This document shows, piece by piece, positions 1 to 11,394 of a stretch of DNA of 64,000 bases. The notes beneath the pieces are model-generated. The model worked only from the letters and a program-made list of their open reading frames with translations, was not told the origin of the DNA and made no database searches. This DNA comes from Roseisolibacter agri (GTDB lineage Bacteria > Gemmatimonadota > Gemmatimonadetes > Gemmatimonadales > Gemmatimonadaceae), in assembly GCF_030159095.1 (NCBI RefSeq), contig NZ_BRXS01000003.1, positions 310,001 to 374,000 of the forward strand, in the 5' to 3' direction. Numbering within the stretch: position 1 is the first letter of the stretch; every line of letters starts with the position of its first letter. The translations under genes were made by a program, and so were the position numbers.

Positions 1-612
1 GACAACGGCGGCGTCACGGTCACCGGGTGGGACCGCAACGAGATCCGCGTGGTCGCGCGCCTGCAGGCGCAGGCCGACCGCGACGCCGACGCGCGCGCGC
101 TGCTCCAGGACCTGCGCATCGAGACCGACGGGACGATCCGCGCCAGCGGGCCGCGCCGGCGCTCGCGCGAGTCGTGGTCGGTGAGCTTCGACGTCTACGT
201 GCCGCGCCGCACCGACCTGTCGCTCGACACGCAAAACGGCGGCGTGCGCATCTTCGACGTCGAGGGCGCGGTGCGCTTCAGCGCGGTGAATGGCGGCGTC
301 GTGCTCGACGACCTCGCGGGCGACGTGCGCGGCGAGACGCAGAACGGCGGCGTCAACGTGACGCTCGCCGGCAACCGGTGGCGTGGCGAGGGGCTGGACG
401 TGCGCACGCAGAACGGCGGCGTGCGCCTGTCGATCCCGTCGGGCTACGACGCGCAGCTCGAGACGGGCACGGTGAACGGCCGCTTCGACATCGACTTCCC
501 GATGACCGTCAGCGGCCGCATCGACCGCACGATCCGCACGCAGCTGGGCTCCGGCGGCCCGACGATCCGGGTGCGGACGACGAACGGCAGCGTGTCGGTA
601 CGCCGGCGCTGA
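1..612 (+). CDS. Partial DUF4097-like NGGV-ladder protein (3' end)
   Basis: The reading frame is open from the first base, so only the last 203 residues are present and the true start lies before the window. The visible part is a regular ladder of short strands ending in NGG or NGGV (DNGGV, TQNGGV three times, AVNGGV, then TVNG and TTNGS), spaced 15-30 residues apart. This is the pattern of the DUF4097 family, predicted to fold as a right-handed beta-helix or solenoid in secreted or membrane-anchored proteins of unknown role. It ends in a basic SVRRR tail. It is not coupled to the following genes, which are on the other strand. The family call rests on the repeat pattern; the function is unknown. 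Confidence 0.75.
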   Translation, partial: DNGGVTVTGWDRNEIRVVARLQAQADRDADARALLQDLRIETDGTIRASGPRRRSRESWSVSFDVYVPRRTDLSLDTQNGGVRIFDVEGAVRFSAVNGGVVLDDLAGDVRGETQNGGVNVTLAGNRWRGEGLDVRTQNGGVRLSIPSGYDAQLETGTVNGRFDIDFPMTVSGRIDRTIRTQLGSGGPTIRVRTTNGSVSVRRR

Positions 613-886
613 CCAGCGCGCGACTCCTCGCTGCGCCGCGGCTCGGCGTGCGAGGCGCGAGCATTCGGCAAGTCCGGCGCGGCGCTCAAACCCGAGGTCC
701 TTCGCGGCGCTGCGCGCGCCCGGGGCGACAACGCGTGGCGGCGGAAATCGTCCTGGCAGGCGGAGGCGACCTGTGATCACAGCAAGGAGACTCACGCGCA
801 GCCGTGAGGCTCCGCAGCGGCCGTGATCACCGGGAGCCGGAGCCCGCCGCGACGATGCCCGCCGCGGCGCGACGAACCCCGAGGCC

Positions 887-1600
887 TCAGCGCTGCAACC
901 GATACCCCGTCTTGCGCACCGTCAGCAGGTGCCGCGGATTGGCCGGATCGTCCTCGAGCTTGCGGCGCAGCTCCAGCACGTGGGTATCGACCGTCCGACT
1001 CGTCACGCTCGCGTCGTAGCGCCACACCTCGCGCAGCAGCTCGTCGCGCGTCACCACCGCGCCGTCGTGCCGCAGCAGCGCGACCAGCAGCTCGTACTCC
1101 TTCGGCCGCAGCGCGATCGGCGCGCCGGCGCGCGTCACCTCGTGCGTCGCCGGGCACACCTCCACCGCGCCGAAGCGCTCGCGCGGCGGCGCGGGGCGCG
1201 CGGCGCGGCGCAGCAGCGCGTCCACGCGCGCCAGCAGCTCCAGCAGCCCGAACGGCTTGGTGACGTAGTCGTCGGCCCCCAGGCGCAGCCCACGCACCTT
1301 GTCCGCCTCGTCGCCGAGGGCGGTGAGCACGAGCACCGGCGTCGCGTCGCCCGCGCCGCGCAGCGTGCGCAGCACGTGGAAGCCGTCGCCGTCCGGCAGC
1401 ATGAGGTCGAGGATCACGAGGTCCGCCGCCTCCGCCTGCAGCGCCGCGAGGCCGGCCTGCGCGCCGCCCGCGACGCGCACCGCGTAGCCCTCGAACGCGA
1501 GGTTGTGGCGCAGCCCCTCGGCCAGCACGGTGTTGTCCTCGACGACCAGGATGCGGCGCGCGCCGGCGCCGTTGGCGGAAGACGACGTCGCGGCGCTCAC
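887..1600 (-). CDS. OmpR/PhoB-type response regulator
   Basis: A 237-residue two-component response regulator. The receiver domain occupies about residues 16-130, with the acidic pair E21-D22, the phospho-acceptor Asp65 in LVILDLMLPDGDG and the conserved Lys115 in VTKPFG. A winged-helix DNA-binding domain follows at about 145-237, with the family pattern RPKEYELL and SRTVDTHVLELRRKL. The start is a GTG whose first four bases overlap the stop of the upstream histidine kinase (GTGA), so the two are translationally coupled and form one cognate pair. The downstream targets are not visible here. It sits in the cytoplasm and would be phosphorylated by the neighbouring kinase. Confidence 0.95.
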   Translation of the reverse strand: MSAATSSSANGAGARRILVVEDNTVLAEGLRHNLAFEGYAVRVAGGAQAGLAALQAEAADLVILDLMLPDGDGFHVLRTLRGAGDATPVLVLTALGDEADKVRGLRLGADDYVTKPFGLLELLARVDALLRRAARPAPPRERFGAVEVCPATHEVTRAGAPIALRPKEYELLVALLRHDGAVVTRDELLREVWRYDASVTSRTVDTHVLELRRKLEDDPANPRHLLTVRKTGYRLQR

Positions 1601-3285
1601 GCCAGCGCCTCCGCGACCGCGTCGCGCGCGGGCGAGTCGTGCGCGATCGGCGTCGGAACCTGTGCCACGGGCAGGCGCACCGACACGCGCGTGCCGCCGC
1701 CGGGGGCCTCGCCGATCCACGCCTCGCCCTCCATCGCACGCACCAGGTCCGCGACCACCGCGAGTCCCAGCCCGCTCCCGGTGCGGTCGCCCGCCTGCCG
1801 GTCGCGCGCGAGCCGCACGAACGGCAGCCACACGCGCTGCCGGTCGCGCGGCGCGATCCCCGGGCCCGCGTCGTCCACCGTGATCCGCACCGTCGTCTCC
1901 GTCTCCGCGATCGCGGCCACGCGGATCGTCTGCGCGGGCGCGCCGTAGCGCAGCGCGTTGTCCAGCAGGTTGAGGAGGATCTGCCGCAGCGCGCCCGCCT
2001 CCGCGCGCGCGCCGAGCGTGGGCGGCACGTCGGTCGTCACCCGCATGCCGGCCGCCTCGGCCAGCGGCGCGAAGCCGTCGGCCACCTCGCGCACCAGCGG
2101 CGCCAGCGCGACGGCCTCCGCGCGCACCGGGTTCGCGCGCCGCTCGGCGCGCGCGGCGTGGAGCACGTTCTCCACCATGTGCATCAGACGCCGCGCCTCG
2201 CGCACGATCGTGTCGGCCGCGGCGCGCCGCTGCGCCTCGTCGTGCACGCGGCCGAGCGCCAGCGTCTCGCCGAAGAGGAGGATCTGCGCCAGCGGCGTGC
2301 GCAGCTCGTGCGACACGCTCGACGTGAAGTCCGCGCGCAGCCGCACCAGCTCCTGCTCGCGCCGCAGCTGCCGCAGCGCCAGCAGGCCGAGCGCGCCCGT
2401 GATCGCGGCCAGCGCGCCGACCACGAGCACGCGCGTGCGACGCTGCGCGGGCACGAGCACGCGGCCCGCCGCGCCCGGCCCCTCGAACGCGCGCAGCGTG
2501 AGCCCCGCGACGCGCCGCTCGGCCACCACGGGCGCATCGGTCACAGCGGCCGCACGCGCCGGCGAGCGGCCGAGCAGCGTGCCGGCGGCGTCGCGCACCT
2601 CGATCGTCAGCAGCGAGTCCGCGAGCGCCAGCGACAGCGCGTCGCCGCCCGCGCCGGTGCGCCGCGCGGCGCCCAGCAGCGACGCGCCGAAGACGTCGTC
2701 GCACGTCACGAGCGCGTAGACCGCGAGCGGCGCGTCGAACGGCGCGCGCTTGACGCCGAGCGCCACCACGCGCCCCGCCATCGCGCCGGTGCCGGCGACG
2801 ATCGCGTAGCCGCCGTCGGTGGCCGCGGCGCCACCGTGCGCGATCGTGCGCGCCGCGCCCACCGCCCACGCCGCGACCGCGGGCGGCACGTGGCCGGCGA
2901 CGTCGAGCGATCCGTCGCGCAGGTCGAGCCGCAGCCATCCGGGCGACGGGACCATGCAGGTGAGCCGCGTCCCCATGCGGTTCGCGAGCACCGTGGGCGA
3001 CGGCAGCAGGTCGTAGGGCGTGGCGGCGCGCCCCTCGACCGCGGGACCGAGCGACGTCGCCAGCGCCTCGCGGAGCGCCACGGCCGTCGCGTCCAGCGCA
3101 TCCCGCCCGGTGGCCGCCAGGTGCTCGCGGAGCACGCGCGCGCTGGCCACGCGATGCGCGCCCACCTCCTGCTCGGCCTCGAAGGCGAGCAGTCCGGAGA
3201 GCAGCAGCGTGAGGAGCAGGAGGGCGATGAGCGCGCGCGCGTCCGGCGCACCGGCCAGCGCGCCACGCGAGCGGCGGGCGGGCAT
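1597..3285 (-). CDS. Sensor histidine kinase, partner of the downstream regulator
   Basis: A 562-residue membrane histidine kinase. One membrane segment lies at about residues 17-33 and a second at 285-304, enclosing a roughly 250-residue periplasmic sensor region that resembles no domain I know. The dimerisation/phosphotransfer helix carries SVSHELRTPL (His about 326). The ATPase domain shows the N box NLLDNALRYG, the G1 box DDAGPGIA and the G2 box GSGLGLAV. The start chosen is the ATG of MPARRSRG, just before the first membrane helix. The open frame continues upstream into a palindromic repeat and that extension is not protein-like. The gene ends in a GTGA overlap with the response regulator. 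Confidence 0.93.
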   Translation of the reverse strand: MPARRSRGALAGAPDARALIALLLLTLLLSGLLAFEAEQEVGAHRVASARVLREHLAATGRDALDATAVALREALATSLGPAVEGRAATPYDLLPSPTVLANRMGTRLTCMVPSPGWLRLDLRDGSLDVAGHVPPAVAAWAVGAARTIAHGGAAATDGGYAIVAGTGAMAGRVVALGVKRAPFDAPLAVYALVTCDDVFGASLLGAARRTGAGGDALSLALADSLLTIEVRDAAGTLLGRSPARAAAVTDAPVVAERRVAGLTLRAFEGPGAAGRVLVPAQRRTRVLVVGALAAITGALGLLALRQLRREQELVRLRADFTSSVSHELRTPLAQILLFGETLALGRVHDEAQRRAAADTIVREARRLMHMVENVLHAARAERRANPVRAEAVALAPLVREVADGFAPLAEAAGMRVTTDVPPTLGARAEAGALRQILLNLLDNALRYGAPAQTIRVAAIAETETTVRITVDDAGPGIAPRDRQRVWLPFVRLARDRQAGDRTGSGLGLAVVADLVRAMEGEAWIGEAPGGGTRVSVRLPVAQVPTPIAHDSPARDAVAEALA

Positions 3286-3370
3286 GTCTGTAGCGAACCC
3301 CCGCGTGCCGGCGGGCGCAAGGTGTGGCCTCGAGGGCCCTCTCCGCCTGACCGGCTTCTGACGGAGGGGC

Positions 3371-3686
3371 GCCGGGCTGCGGGCTGCGGATCCTTGGCCC
3401 GGACGCGTCGGCGCGCCGGACCTGTTCTCCATTGGAGAGGATGCGGATGCTCCGGATCGGAACGGATCACTCGGATCGCTCCGCATGGCGGCGACGCTCC
3501 CTGCGCCGGTGCGGAGTGATCCGCAGCATCCGCCGCATCCGAGGCATCCGCGTCCTCCCCAAAGGCAAAGGGTCCGGCGCGCCCACACGGGCCACGAGGC
3601 ATGGTGAGCAGGTCCCTCGCGATGCTCGGGACGACACCTGAAACGCGCGCCGTGGGGCTCGAGATCCGCAGCCCGCAGCCCGCGGC
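3371..3686. repeat. Family A palindromic repeat, copy 1, with terminal inverted repeats
   Basis: The gap between the histidine kinase and the membrane aminopropyltransferase-like gene is filled by a nested palindrome. The outer arms are GGGCTGCGGGCTGCGGATC near 3374-3392 and its reverse complement near 3663-3681. Inside these lie GCGCGCCGGACC / GGTCCGGCGCGC. The core at about 3436-3558 starts GATGCGGATGCTCCGGAT and closes with the mirrored GCATCCG series. The core shares its order of CGGAT motifs with the cores at 11238, 22496 and 59631. The element is about 310 bp and resembles a MITE with terminal inverted repeats. No coding sequence is evident in it. Confidence 0.8.
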
Positions 3687-3691
3687 GCCGT

Positions 3692-6070
3692 TCACCGCCA
3701 GCGCACCACCGCCAGCACGTCCGTGTAGTCGTCCGTCCACAGCCGCACGCGGCCGTCGGCCTGCAGCGGCGACCAGCCCTTCACGCCGCCCAGCGAGCCG
3801 AAGGCGGCGGAGTCGCGGGCGAGGGCGATCCACTTGGAGGTCGTCACCGCGGGGTCGCGCTGCACCGCGCCGCTGACGTCGCGCCCCACGAGCCCCGACA
3901 GCCGCGCGTCGCGCGCCAGCTCGGCCACCACGGGCTCGAGGTCCAGGTAGCGGTTGCTGACGTGTACCATCAGCACGCCATCGGGCGCGAGCGCGTGCAG
4001 GTAGGCCGCGAGCGCCTCGCGCGTCAGCAGGTGCGTCGGGATCGCGTCGGAGCTGAACGCGTCGAGCAGGATCAGGTCGTAGGACGCCGCGGGCGCCGCC
4101 GCGAGCCGCAAGCGCGCGTCGCCGAGGACGACGTCGACGGTGGGCGGGCAGTCGCGCAGGTAGGTGAACAGCTGCGGGTCGCGCGCGATGCGCTCCATCA
4201 GCGGGTCGATCTCGTAGAACGTCCAGCGCTCGCCCGCGCGGCCGTGGCAGGCGACGGTGCCCGTGCCCAGCCCCACCGCGGCCACGCGCCGCGGCGGCGA
4301 CGTGGGCGCGAGGCGCGGCGCGACCGACAGCAGCACGCCGAGCGGCCCCTCGCGGTGGTAGTAGCTGAGCGGCGTCGTGCGGCGCGAGGGCGAGCGGTCC
4401 TGCGTGCCGTGCAGCGTCGTGCCGTGCTGCAGGTAGTGCATCGGCGACGCGTCGCGCACGGTGTAGGCGCCGTAGAAGCTGCGTGCGCGCAGCAGCACGC
4501 TCGCCTGCCGCGCGCGCTGGCCGAGCGCACCACCCGCCAGCAGCGCCGCGACGCCCAGCGCGAGCGCCACGCGGTCCGCGCGCAGCAGGAACGACAGCAG
4601 CACCGCCGCGCCGCCGTACCAGACGGCGGCGTTCACCTCGGCCGTGCGCGGCACGATCGACAGCCGCGACGCGGCGGCCCACGCGACCACCCCGATCGCC
4701 AGCGGCATGGCGACGCGACGGAGCGCGAGCGCGAGCGGACGCCGGTCGGGCGCGGGCGCGGCGAGGCCGGCGATCTCCTGCAGGCGCGCGCCGAGGCGCG
4801 TGTGCGCGGGCGGCGGCGCCGGATCGACGGGCGGTGCGGCGAGCGCGCGCGCCGCGGCCGCCAGCGCGACGCTGATCGGATACTCGGCCAGCCCGGTGAA
4901 CAGCGCGGGCGCGAGCAGCGCGTTGAACACGCCGCCCAGCAGCCCGCCGAGCGAGATCCACAGGTAGTACTCGGTGAGGTGCGCGACGTCGGGGCGCGAC
5001 TCGGCGAGCGTCTGGTGGCACCAGAGCGCGACGATGCCGAACGCCACGAGGTGCGCCGACGCGACCGGGCCGAGCGGCGAGTTGGCGCCGAGCGCGACGA
5101 GGATCGCCAGCACGGGCAGCACGCCCGCCGCCGCGCGGTCGAGCACCAACGTGCGCGGACGCAGCCCGGGCGCGAACGCGACGATGAACGTCAGCAGGTA
5201 CATCGCGAGCGGCACCACCCAGAGCAGCGGCACCGGCGCGACGTCGGTCGAGAGGTAGCGCGTGACGGCCAGCAGCAGCGCCGACGGCACGAACGCGAGC
5301 AGCGTCCAGCGCGCGCGTGCGCCGCGCGTGACGCCCCCCGACGTCGCCGTTGCCACCGCGTCGCGCGTGCGCGAGGCGCGCAGCGGTCCGCCGCCGCGCG
5401 CGACGACCGCCGCGCATGCCAGCAGCACCGCGCCGAAGGCCACGTACGCGCCGCTCCACCAGCGCGACTGCGCCGCGAGGCCCAGGCGCGACTCGATCAG
5501 CAGTGGATAGCCGAGCAGCGCCACGAGGCTGCCCGCGTTGCTGGCGGCGTAGAGTGCGTAGGTCGCCGCGTCGTCGCCGGCGTGGTCGGGCGCGGTCTGC
5601 GCGCGCCAGGCCGCGAACCAGCGCTGCAGCAGCGGCGCGCCCGCGCTCAGCACGAGGAACGGTGCGCCGACGGCGCCCAGCAGCAGCCGCACCACCCACG
5701 CCGACGGGCCCCACGCCTCGACCGCGATGCCGGCGGCGCGCACCGCGACGGGAAGCGCGAGCAGCGAGAGCCCGAACAGCGCGAGGTGCACGACCGCCTG
5801 GCCGCGCGTCGTGCAGTGGCGCGCCAGCGCGTGCGCGTACAGGTAGCCGACGAGCAGCAGCGCCTGGAACGTCATCAGGCAGCTGTTCCACACCGACGGC
5901 GTGCCGCCGAGCAGCGGCAGCAGCTGGCGGCTGACCAGCGGCTCGACCGCGAACAGCAGCGCGGCGTTGGCCGCGACGCCGACGACGAACAGCGTCGTGA
6001 CGGCCGCGGCGTGCGAGGGCGGCGCGTCCGGCGCCGCGGTGGGCTGCGGCGCGGCCGCGGTGGCGGTCAC
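3692..6070 (-). CDS. Multi-pass membrane protein with C-terminal spermidine-synthase-like domain
   Basis: A 792-residue protein. The N-terminal two thirds hold about a dozen hydrophobic segments, starting at [20 protein letters not shown]. The C-terminal quarter is a Rossmann SAM-binding domain with VGLGTGTVA, the acidic [14 protein letters not shown] and the [16 protein letters not shown] block, typical of SpeE/spermidine-synthase-like proteins and of fused 'fused MFS/spermidine synthase' proteins. Whether it transfers aminopropyl groups is uncertain, because many such fusions lack a known substrate. The start is a GTG overlapping the stop of the RidA gene by four bases, so the two are coupled. 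The longer frame upstream is only a shadow of the RidA gene. Confidence 0.85.
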   Translation of the reverse strand: MTATAAAPQPTAAPDAPPSHAAAVTTLFVVGVAANAALLFAVEPLVSRQLLPLLGGTPSVWNSCLMTFQALLLVGYLYAHALARHCTTRGQAVVHLALFGLSLLALPVAVRAAGIAVEAWGPSAWVVRLLLGAVGAPFLVLSAGAPLLQRWFAAWRAQTAPDHAGDDAATYALYAASNAGSLVALLGYPLLIESRLGLAAQSRWWSGAYVAFGAVLLACAAVVARGGGPLRASRTRDAVATATSGGVTRGARARWTLLAFVPSALLLAVTRYLSTDVAPVPLLWVVPLAMYLLTFIVAFAPGLRPRTLVLDRAAAGVLPVLAILVALGANSPLGPVASAHLVAFGIVALWCHQTLAESRPDVAHLTEYYLWISLGGLLGGVFNALLAPALFTGLAEYPISVALAAAARALAAPPVDPAPPPAHTRLGARLQEIAGLAAPAPDRRPLALALRRVAMPLAIGVVAWAAASRLSIVPRTAEVNAAVWYGGAAVLLSFLLRADRVALALGVAALLAGGALGQRARQASVLLRARSFYGAYTVRDASPMHYLQHGTTLHGTQDRSPSRRTTPLSYYHREGPLGVLLSVAPRLAPTSPPRRVAAVGLGTGTVACHGRAGERWTFYEIDPLMERIARDPQLFTYLRDCPPTVDVVLGDARLRLAAAPAASYDLILLDAFSSDAIPTHLLTREALAAYLHALAPDGVLMVHVSNRYLDLEPVVAELARDARLSGLVGRDVSGAVQRDPAVTTSKWIALARDSAAFGSLGGVKGWSPLQADGRVRLWTDDYTDVLAVVRWR

Positions 6071-6486
6071 GCGCTGCCGATGATGGCGTCGGCCTCGATC
6101 TCGATCAGCATCGCCGGGTCGACGAGCGCCGTGATGCCGTACATCGCCGTCGCCGGCCGCACGTGCCCGAACACCTCGGCGTGCGCGCGCCCGTACTCCT
6201 CGAAGCGCGCGATGTCGGTGACGAACATGCGCGTGCGCACCACGTCCTCGACCGACGCGCCGGCCTGCGCCAGCGCGGCGGCGACGTTGGCGAGCGCCTG
6301 CCGCGTCTGCGCGTAGGCGTCGCCGGGATGCATCAGGCGCCCATCCGGCCCCGTGGCGGTGGTGCCCGAGACGTGCACGAACGGTCCCGCGCGCACCGCG
6401 CGGCTGTAGCCCACGCGTGGCTCCCACGGCGTGCCGCTGGAGACCAGCTGCCGCGCGAGCGGCGGGGACGAGGGATCGCGTGTCAT
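6067..6486 (-). CDS. RidA/YjgF/UK114 family protein
   Basis: A 139-residue single-domain protein of the RidA fold. The family hydrolyses reactive enamines/imines released by PLP enzymes to keto acids plus ammonia. Seen in the sequence: the start of the fold at [19 protein letters not shown], the helix [17 protein letters not shown], and the C-terminal [12 protein letters not shown] where RidA proteins carry their conserved acidic residue. The catalytic Arg of true RidA, usually in an R-P-A or RVCV motif, appears as [11 protein letters not shown]. The start MTRDPSS fits the domain boundary. It is coupled by overlap to the membrane protein downstream. Confidence 0.88.
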   Translation of the reverse strand: MTRDPSSPPLARQLVSSGTPWEPRVGYSRAVRAGPFVHVSGTTATGPDGRLMHPGDAYAQTRQALANVAAALAQAGASVEDVVRTRMFVTDIARFEEYGRAHAEVFGHVRPATAMYGITALVDPAMLIEIEADAIIGSA

Positions 6487-6544
6487 GATGCGCGGCACGC
6501 TAACCCTCGCCCCACGCGCCAGCAACCAGCGCGACTGGCGGCGA

Positions 6545-7243
6545 TCAGCGCGGCGGGCGCTGCGCCATGTCGAGGATCTTGCCGAGGATCCCGCCGATCT
6601 TCGGATTGCGCTGCGCGGCCCGCGCCTCGGCGGTGCGCGCCTCCTGCTCCAGGTAGTCGGGGATGCCGTCGCCGTCGCTGTCGACCATCGACGCGTCGGC
6701 GGGGCGCTGCGCGCCGCCCATGCCGGGGATGCCCGTCCCGCCACCCATCCCGCCACCCATGCCCGGGATCCCGAGCCCGCCGCCGCTCGCCACCGCGCCG
6801 TCGGCGGTGCGGCCCTGCCGGCTCTTCATGATCGCGGCGAGGACGATCGGCGCGAGGATCATCAGCAGCTTGCGCGTCTGGTCCGAGTTGAGGCCGGACG
6901 CCTGCTGCACGCCGTCCTGCACCGCCGGCTGCGAGCGGCCGAGGATGCTGCCGAGCACCCCGCCGAGGTCCATGCCGCCCATGCCACCGCCCGCGCCGGC
7001 CGCGTGCCCGCCGCCGCCCAGCATCCCGCCGAGGATCCCGCCCAGGCCGCCACCGCCGAGGACGCCGGCGAGCGCGTTCGCGCCCTCGGGCTCGCGCGTC
7101 CCCGCCGCCATGCCGCCGAGCATCATCGGAAGCGCCGCCTCGACGGCCTGCTCCGTGGCGGCGGGGTCGGCGCCCACCTGCTGGCTGATCTGCTGGACCT
7201 GCTGCGGCCCGAGCTGCTGATGGATGAGGTCGAGAAGGCTCAC
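6545..7243 (-). CDS. DUF937 (YidB-like) protein with calcium-binding-type motif
   Basis: A 232-residue protein. The first 55 residues form the DUF937 helical region: [20 protein letters not shown] followed by [18 protein letters not shown]. Then comes a Gly/Met-rich low-complexity stretch ([22 protein letters not shown]), a helical segment with [20 protein letters not shown], and near the C-terminus [12 protein letters not shown], a thrombospondin type 3 or EF-hand-like Ca2+-binding loop. The GTG start has a good CGGAG ribosome site about eight bases upstream. The family is bacterial and its role is unknown. The glycine-rich part suggests self-association, which is inference only. Confidence 0.85.
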   Translation of the reverse strand: MSLLDLIHQQLGPQQVQQISQQVGADPAATEQAVEAALPMMLGGMAAGTREPEGANALAGVLGGGGLGGILGGMLGGGGHAAGAGGGMGGMDLGGVLGSILGRSQPAVQDGVQQASGLNSDQTRKLLMILAPIVLAAIMKSRQGRTADGAVASGGGLGIPGMGGGMGGGTGIPGMGGAQRPADASMVDSDGDGIPDYLEQEARTAEARAAQRNPKIGGILGKILDMAQRPPR

Positions 7244-7332
7244 GGCACGACTCCGGATCGGATGGGAAGCGACCGCGCCGCGCGGGATCGCGGCCGGGGC
7301 CCACCGCTCCGGGAAGAAGCGCGCCGCCGCGC

Positions 7333-8097
7333 TCAGCGACCCGTGACCGCGAACAGCGAGAGCACCAGCGTGTGGTTGCTCTCCGAGACGCGCGAGCCGC
7401 CGCGCTGGATGAACTGCTGCATGTAGCCCGCCTCCGCGCGCAGCCGCGGCGAGAAGCGCCAGCCCGCCTGCAGCGCGGCGCGGCTCTGGTCGAAGATCTG
7501 CCCGTCCGGGCTCTCGCCGACGTGCACCAGCAGCTCGCCCCACGACGTGAGGTACGCCCTGGGCAGCGCGACGCCGAGCGCCTGCGCGTCGACCGTGGCG
7601 CGCGTGAGCGCGCGGGCGCGATGGCGGAAGGCGTAGCCGTCGTGCGCCGCGACGCCGTCCACCGTGCGGATGCGTCCCACCCAGCGCTGCTCGGTGCGCA
7701 GGCGGTGCGACCACGCCACCGCGCCCGTGCGCGACGGGAACTGCAGCATCTGCCACGTGCGGTGCTCGGGGAACGGCGCGGCCGCCGGCGCGTCGCCGTA
7801 GACCGACGTCCCCGCGTACGCGTAGCCCGCGCCCAGCAGCGCGCCGCCGCCCAGCTGGTACAGCACGCCCGGGCGCAGCACGAGCTGCTGCGGCGTCTCG
7901 CCCGCGAGGTCGGCGCGGCGCAGCTGCGCCTCGAGGCTCAGCGACCAGCGCGCGTCCAGCCGGTGCTCCCCGAACAGCTGCAGCCAGCTGTGCGTGTTGG
8001 TGGCGGCGCGGCGCGCGGGCGTGGTGGCCTGCGCGTGCGCGCGGGCGGCCCCGCCGATCGCGAGCGCGCCGGCGGTGAGGACGAGCAGACGATGCAT
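7333..8097 (-). CDS. DUF2490 outer-membrane protein
   Basis: A 254-residue exported protein. It begins MHRLLVLTAGALAIGG with a cleavage-site pattern ARAHAQ, a clear type I signal peptide. The mature part opens with NTHSWLQLFGEHRLDARWSLSLEAQLR, the hallmark of DUF2490, and continues as alternating beta strands with aromatic girdles (HRTWQMLQF, SHRLRTEQRWVG, YAFRHRARALTRA), so it should form an outer-membrane barrel. It ends LFAVTGR. The ATG at 8097 was preferred; in-frame starts at 8100 and 8106 would add at most three residues. The substrate or role of the family is not known. Confidence 0.87.
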   Translation of the reverse strand: MHRLLVLTAGALAIGGAARAHAQATTPARRAATNTHSWLQLFGEHRLDARWSLSLEAQLRRADLAGETPQQLVLRPGVLYQLGGGALLGAGYAYAGTSVYGDAPAAAPFPEHRTWQMLQFPSRTGAVAWSHRLRTEQRWVGRIRTVDGVAAHDGYAFRHRARALTRATVDAQALGVALPRAYLTSWGELLVHVGESPDGQIFDQSRAALQAGWRFSPRLRAEAGYMQQFIQRGGSRVSESNHTLVLSLFAVTGR

Positions 8098-8107
8098 CAC
8101 GCGCACA

Positions 8108-9112
8108 TCACGAGCGTGGGGTCCAGGGGCGCGGCGGCGCGGGCGGCTCGCGCGTCGAGTAGCGCAGCTTCGCGTCCACGAGCTGCACGCGATGCTTCGG
8201 CTGCCCGCCGTACACGTGCTCCGCGAGCCACTTCGACTCCGCCTCGAGCGACGCCTCGGGCACGTCGCGCCACCACGCCTTCAGGCGGCCGTTCTCGCCG
8301 CCGCTCCAGCGGTAGCCGCGGCGCTTGAGGACGTCCTTCGTCTCGAACGGGCTGTCGCACGCCCAGATGCGCGCCGTCTTCGCGCGCGCGCAGTCCAGCA
8401 GCACCTCCATCGCCAGCTTCCCCGACGGCAGCCGGCTGGCGAGCAGGTGGATCGCCATCAGGCAGTCGGCGTCCGCGCGGTGCGCCTCGTAGAACATCCG
8501 GCACATGCGGTACGCCAGCCACCCGAGCTTCGACGACTCCAGCCCCTCGGCGCGCCAGGGCACGTCGTCGCAGCTGCACGCCCAGTGCTTCTCCGCGAAC
8601 AGCGGGAAGCGGCGCTCCAGGTGCGGGCGGTCGAAGCGCGCGTTGTGCGCGAGCACCAGCGCGGTGTCGGCGAGGATCGCCTCGACCTCCGCGTCCGGGA
8701 TGCGCTGCCCGTCCACGTCCGCCTGCGAGATCCCCGTGAGCGCGGTGATCTCCTCGGGGATCGGGATGCCCGGGTCCTCGTACCAGTTGCGGCACGCGCC
8801 GACCGCGAAGATCCGCCCGTCCTTCGCGAACTCGAACGGGATCATCGCCAGCTGGATGATCCGGTCGTCGTCGCCGAGGCCCGTCGTCTCGACGTCGACG
8901 AAGAGCGCCTGCTTGGTGGGCGTGCCGTCGGGCGCGTGGTAGTGCGGGCGCGGCTCCAGCTTCTCGATGACCTGGTAGCGCCCCGACGCCGTCAGCGCGT
9001 CGATCAGCCGCCGCTCCGTCTCCGCGTGCGCGGTCGTCTGTGCGACGCCGTCGGCGGCTCCGGGGACGAAGCCCCAGGCGTCGGCGGTGGGCAGGCGGTC
9101 GGCGGTGGGCAT
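8108..9112 (-). CDS. DnaQ-like 3'-5' exonuclease (DEDDh)
   Basis: A 334-residue nuclease of the DnaQ superfamily. Motif ExoI is FVDVETTGLG (Asp, Glu), ExoII lies around VLAHNARFDRPHLERR, and ExoIII is EAHRADADCLMAIHLL, with the His-x4-Asp spacing of the DEDDh class. The remaining C-terminal 100 residues, rich in Trp and charged residues (WSGGENGRLKAWW), are specific to a subgroup often annotated as a 3'-5' exonuclease without a replication role. The start MPTADRLP was chosen over an upstream Met 20 codons earlier because the extension is Arg-rich and unlike the family. It lies alone between DUF2490 and a sensor kinase. Confidence 0.88.
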   Translation of the reverse strand: MPTADRLPTADAWGFVPGAADGVAQTTAHAETERRLIDALTASGRYQVIEKLEPRPHYHAPDGTPTKQALFVDVETTGLGDDDRIIQLAMIPFEFAKDGRIFAVGACRNWYEDPGIPIPEEITALTGISQADVDGQRIPDAEVEAILADTALVLAHNARFDRPHLERRFPLFAEKHWACSCDDVPWRAEGLESSKLGWLAYRMCRMFYEAHRADADCLMAIHLLASRLPSGKLAMEVLLDCARAKTARIWACDSPFETKDVLKRRGYRWSGGENGRLKAWWRDVPEASLEAESKWLAEHVYGGQPKHRVQLVDAKLRYSTREPPAPPRPWTPRS

Positions 9113-9215
9113 GCGGCAGCGGTGTCTCGGAAGCGTCGCCGCGAGGATGAAGGTCGGCGCGGCCCGACGCAATAGAACACGCGGCCGCGCGCGCCGGAAC
9201 CGGGGCGGCGGAACG

Positions 9216-11000
<1,785 letters not shown>

Positions 11001-11237
11001 GGGAGGGAAGGCCCGGGGCGGGCCGGCGGTGCGCCCGGGCGGGCGCGGCGACGCGGGAGGGGGGCGTCACCGGGTGCGCCTCGCCGACGCCGGTCGTCGC
11101 GCGCGGGGCGGAGCACCCGGGGTAGTATCGGCATCTGCACCGCCGGGCGACAGGGCAATCGCTGATACCCCGTGACACGCGTCGCGTGCGGTCCGCGCCG
11201 GCGGTCGAGCCTCGGCGCATCGCCCCCTGTGGCTTTT

Positions 11238-11368
11238 GGGAGGGGTGCGGATGCTCCGGATGGAAGCGGATCGTTCGGATCGCTCCGCTCGGGCGCATGG
11301 AACGTCGCCGCCACACGGGACGATCCGAAGCATCCGAATCAGATCCGGAGCATCCGCATCCCTCCCAC
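11238..11368. repeat. Family A palindromic repeat, copy 2
   Basis: This copy lies in the 394-bp gap between the starts/ends of two sensor kinase genes. It opens GGTGCGGATGCTCCGGATGG, runs through TCGTTCGGATCGCTCCG, and closes with the mirrored GATCCGGAGCATCCGCATCC. Its immediate flanks also pair (CCCCTGTGGCTTTTGGGAGG against CCTCCCACAGGCACAAAGGG), extending the palindrome. Unlike copies 1 and 4 it lacks the GGGCTGCGGGCTGCGG outer arms. The rest of the gap (11001-11237) shows no gene or obvious promoter. Confidence 0.78.
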
Positions 11369-11394
11369 AGGCACAAAGGGGTTTCGCGGTGCTG

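Noticed and set aside
2706-5891. A 1,061-codon minus-strand frame across the first repeat and membrane protein
   Set aside because: It is almost pure Arg/Ala sequence in a shifted frame of two real genes and crosses the family A repeat.
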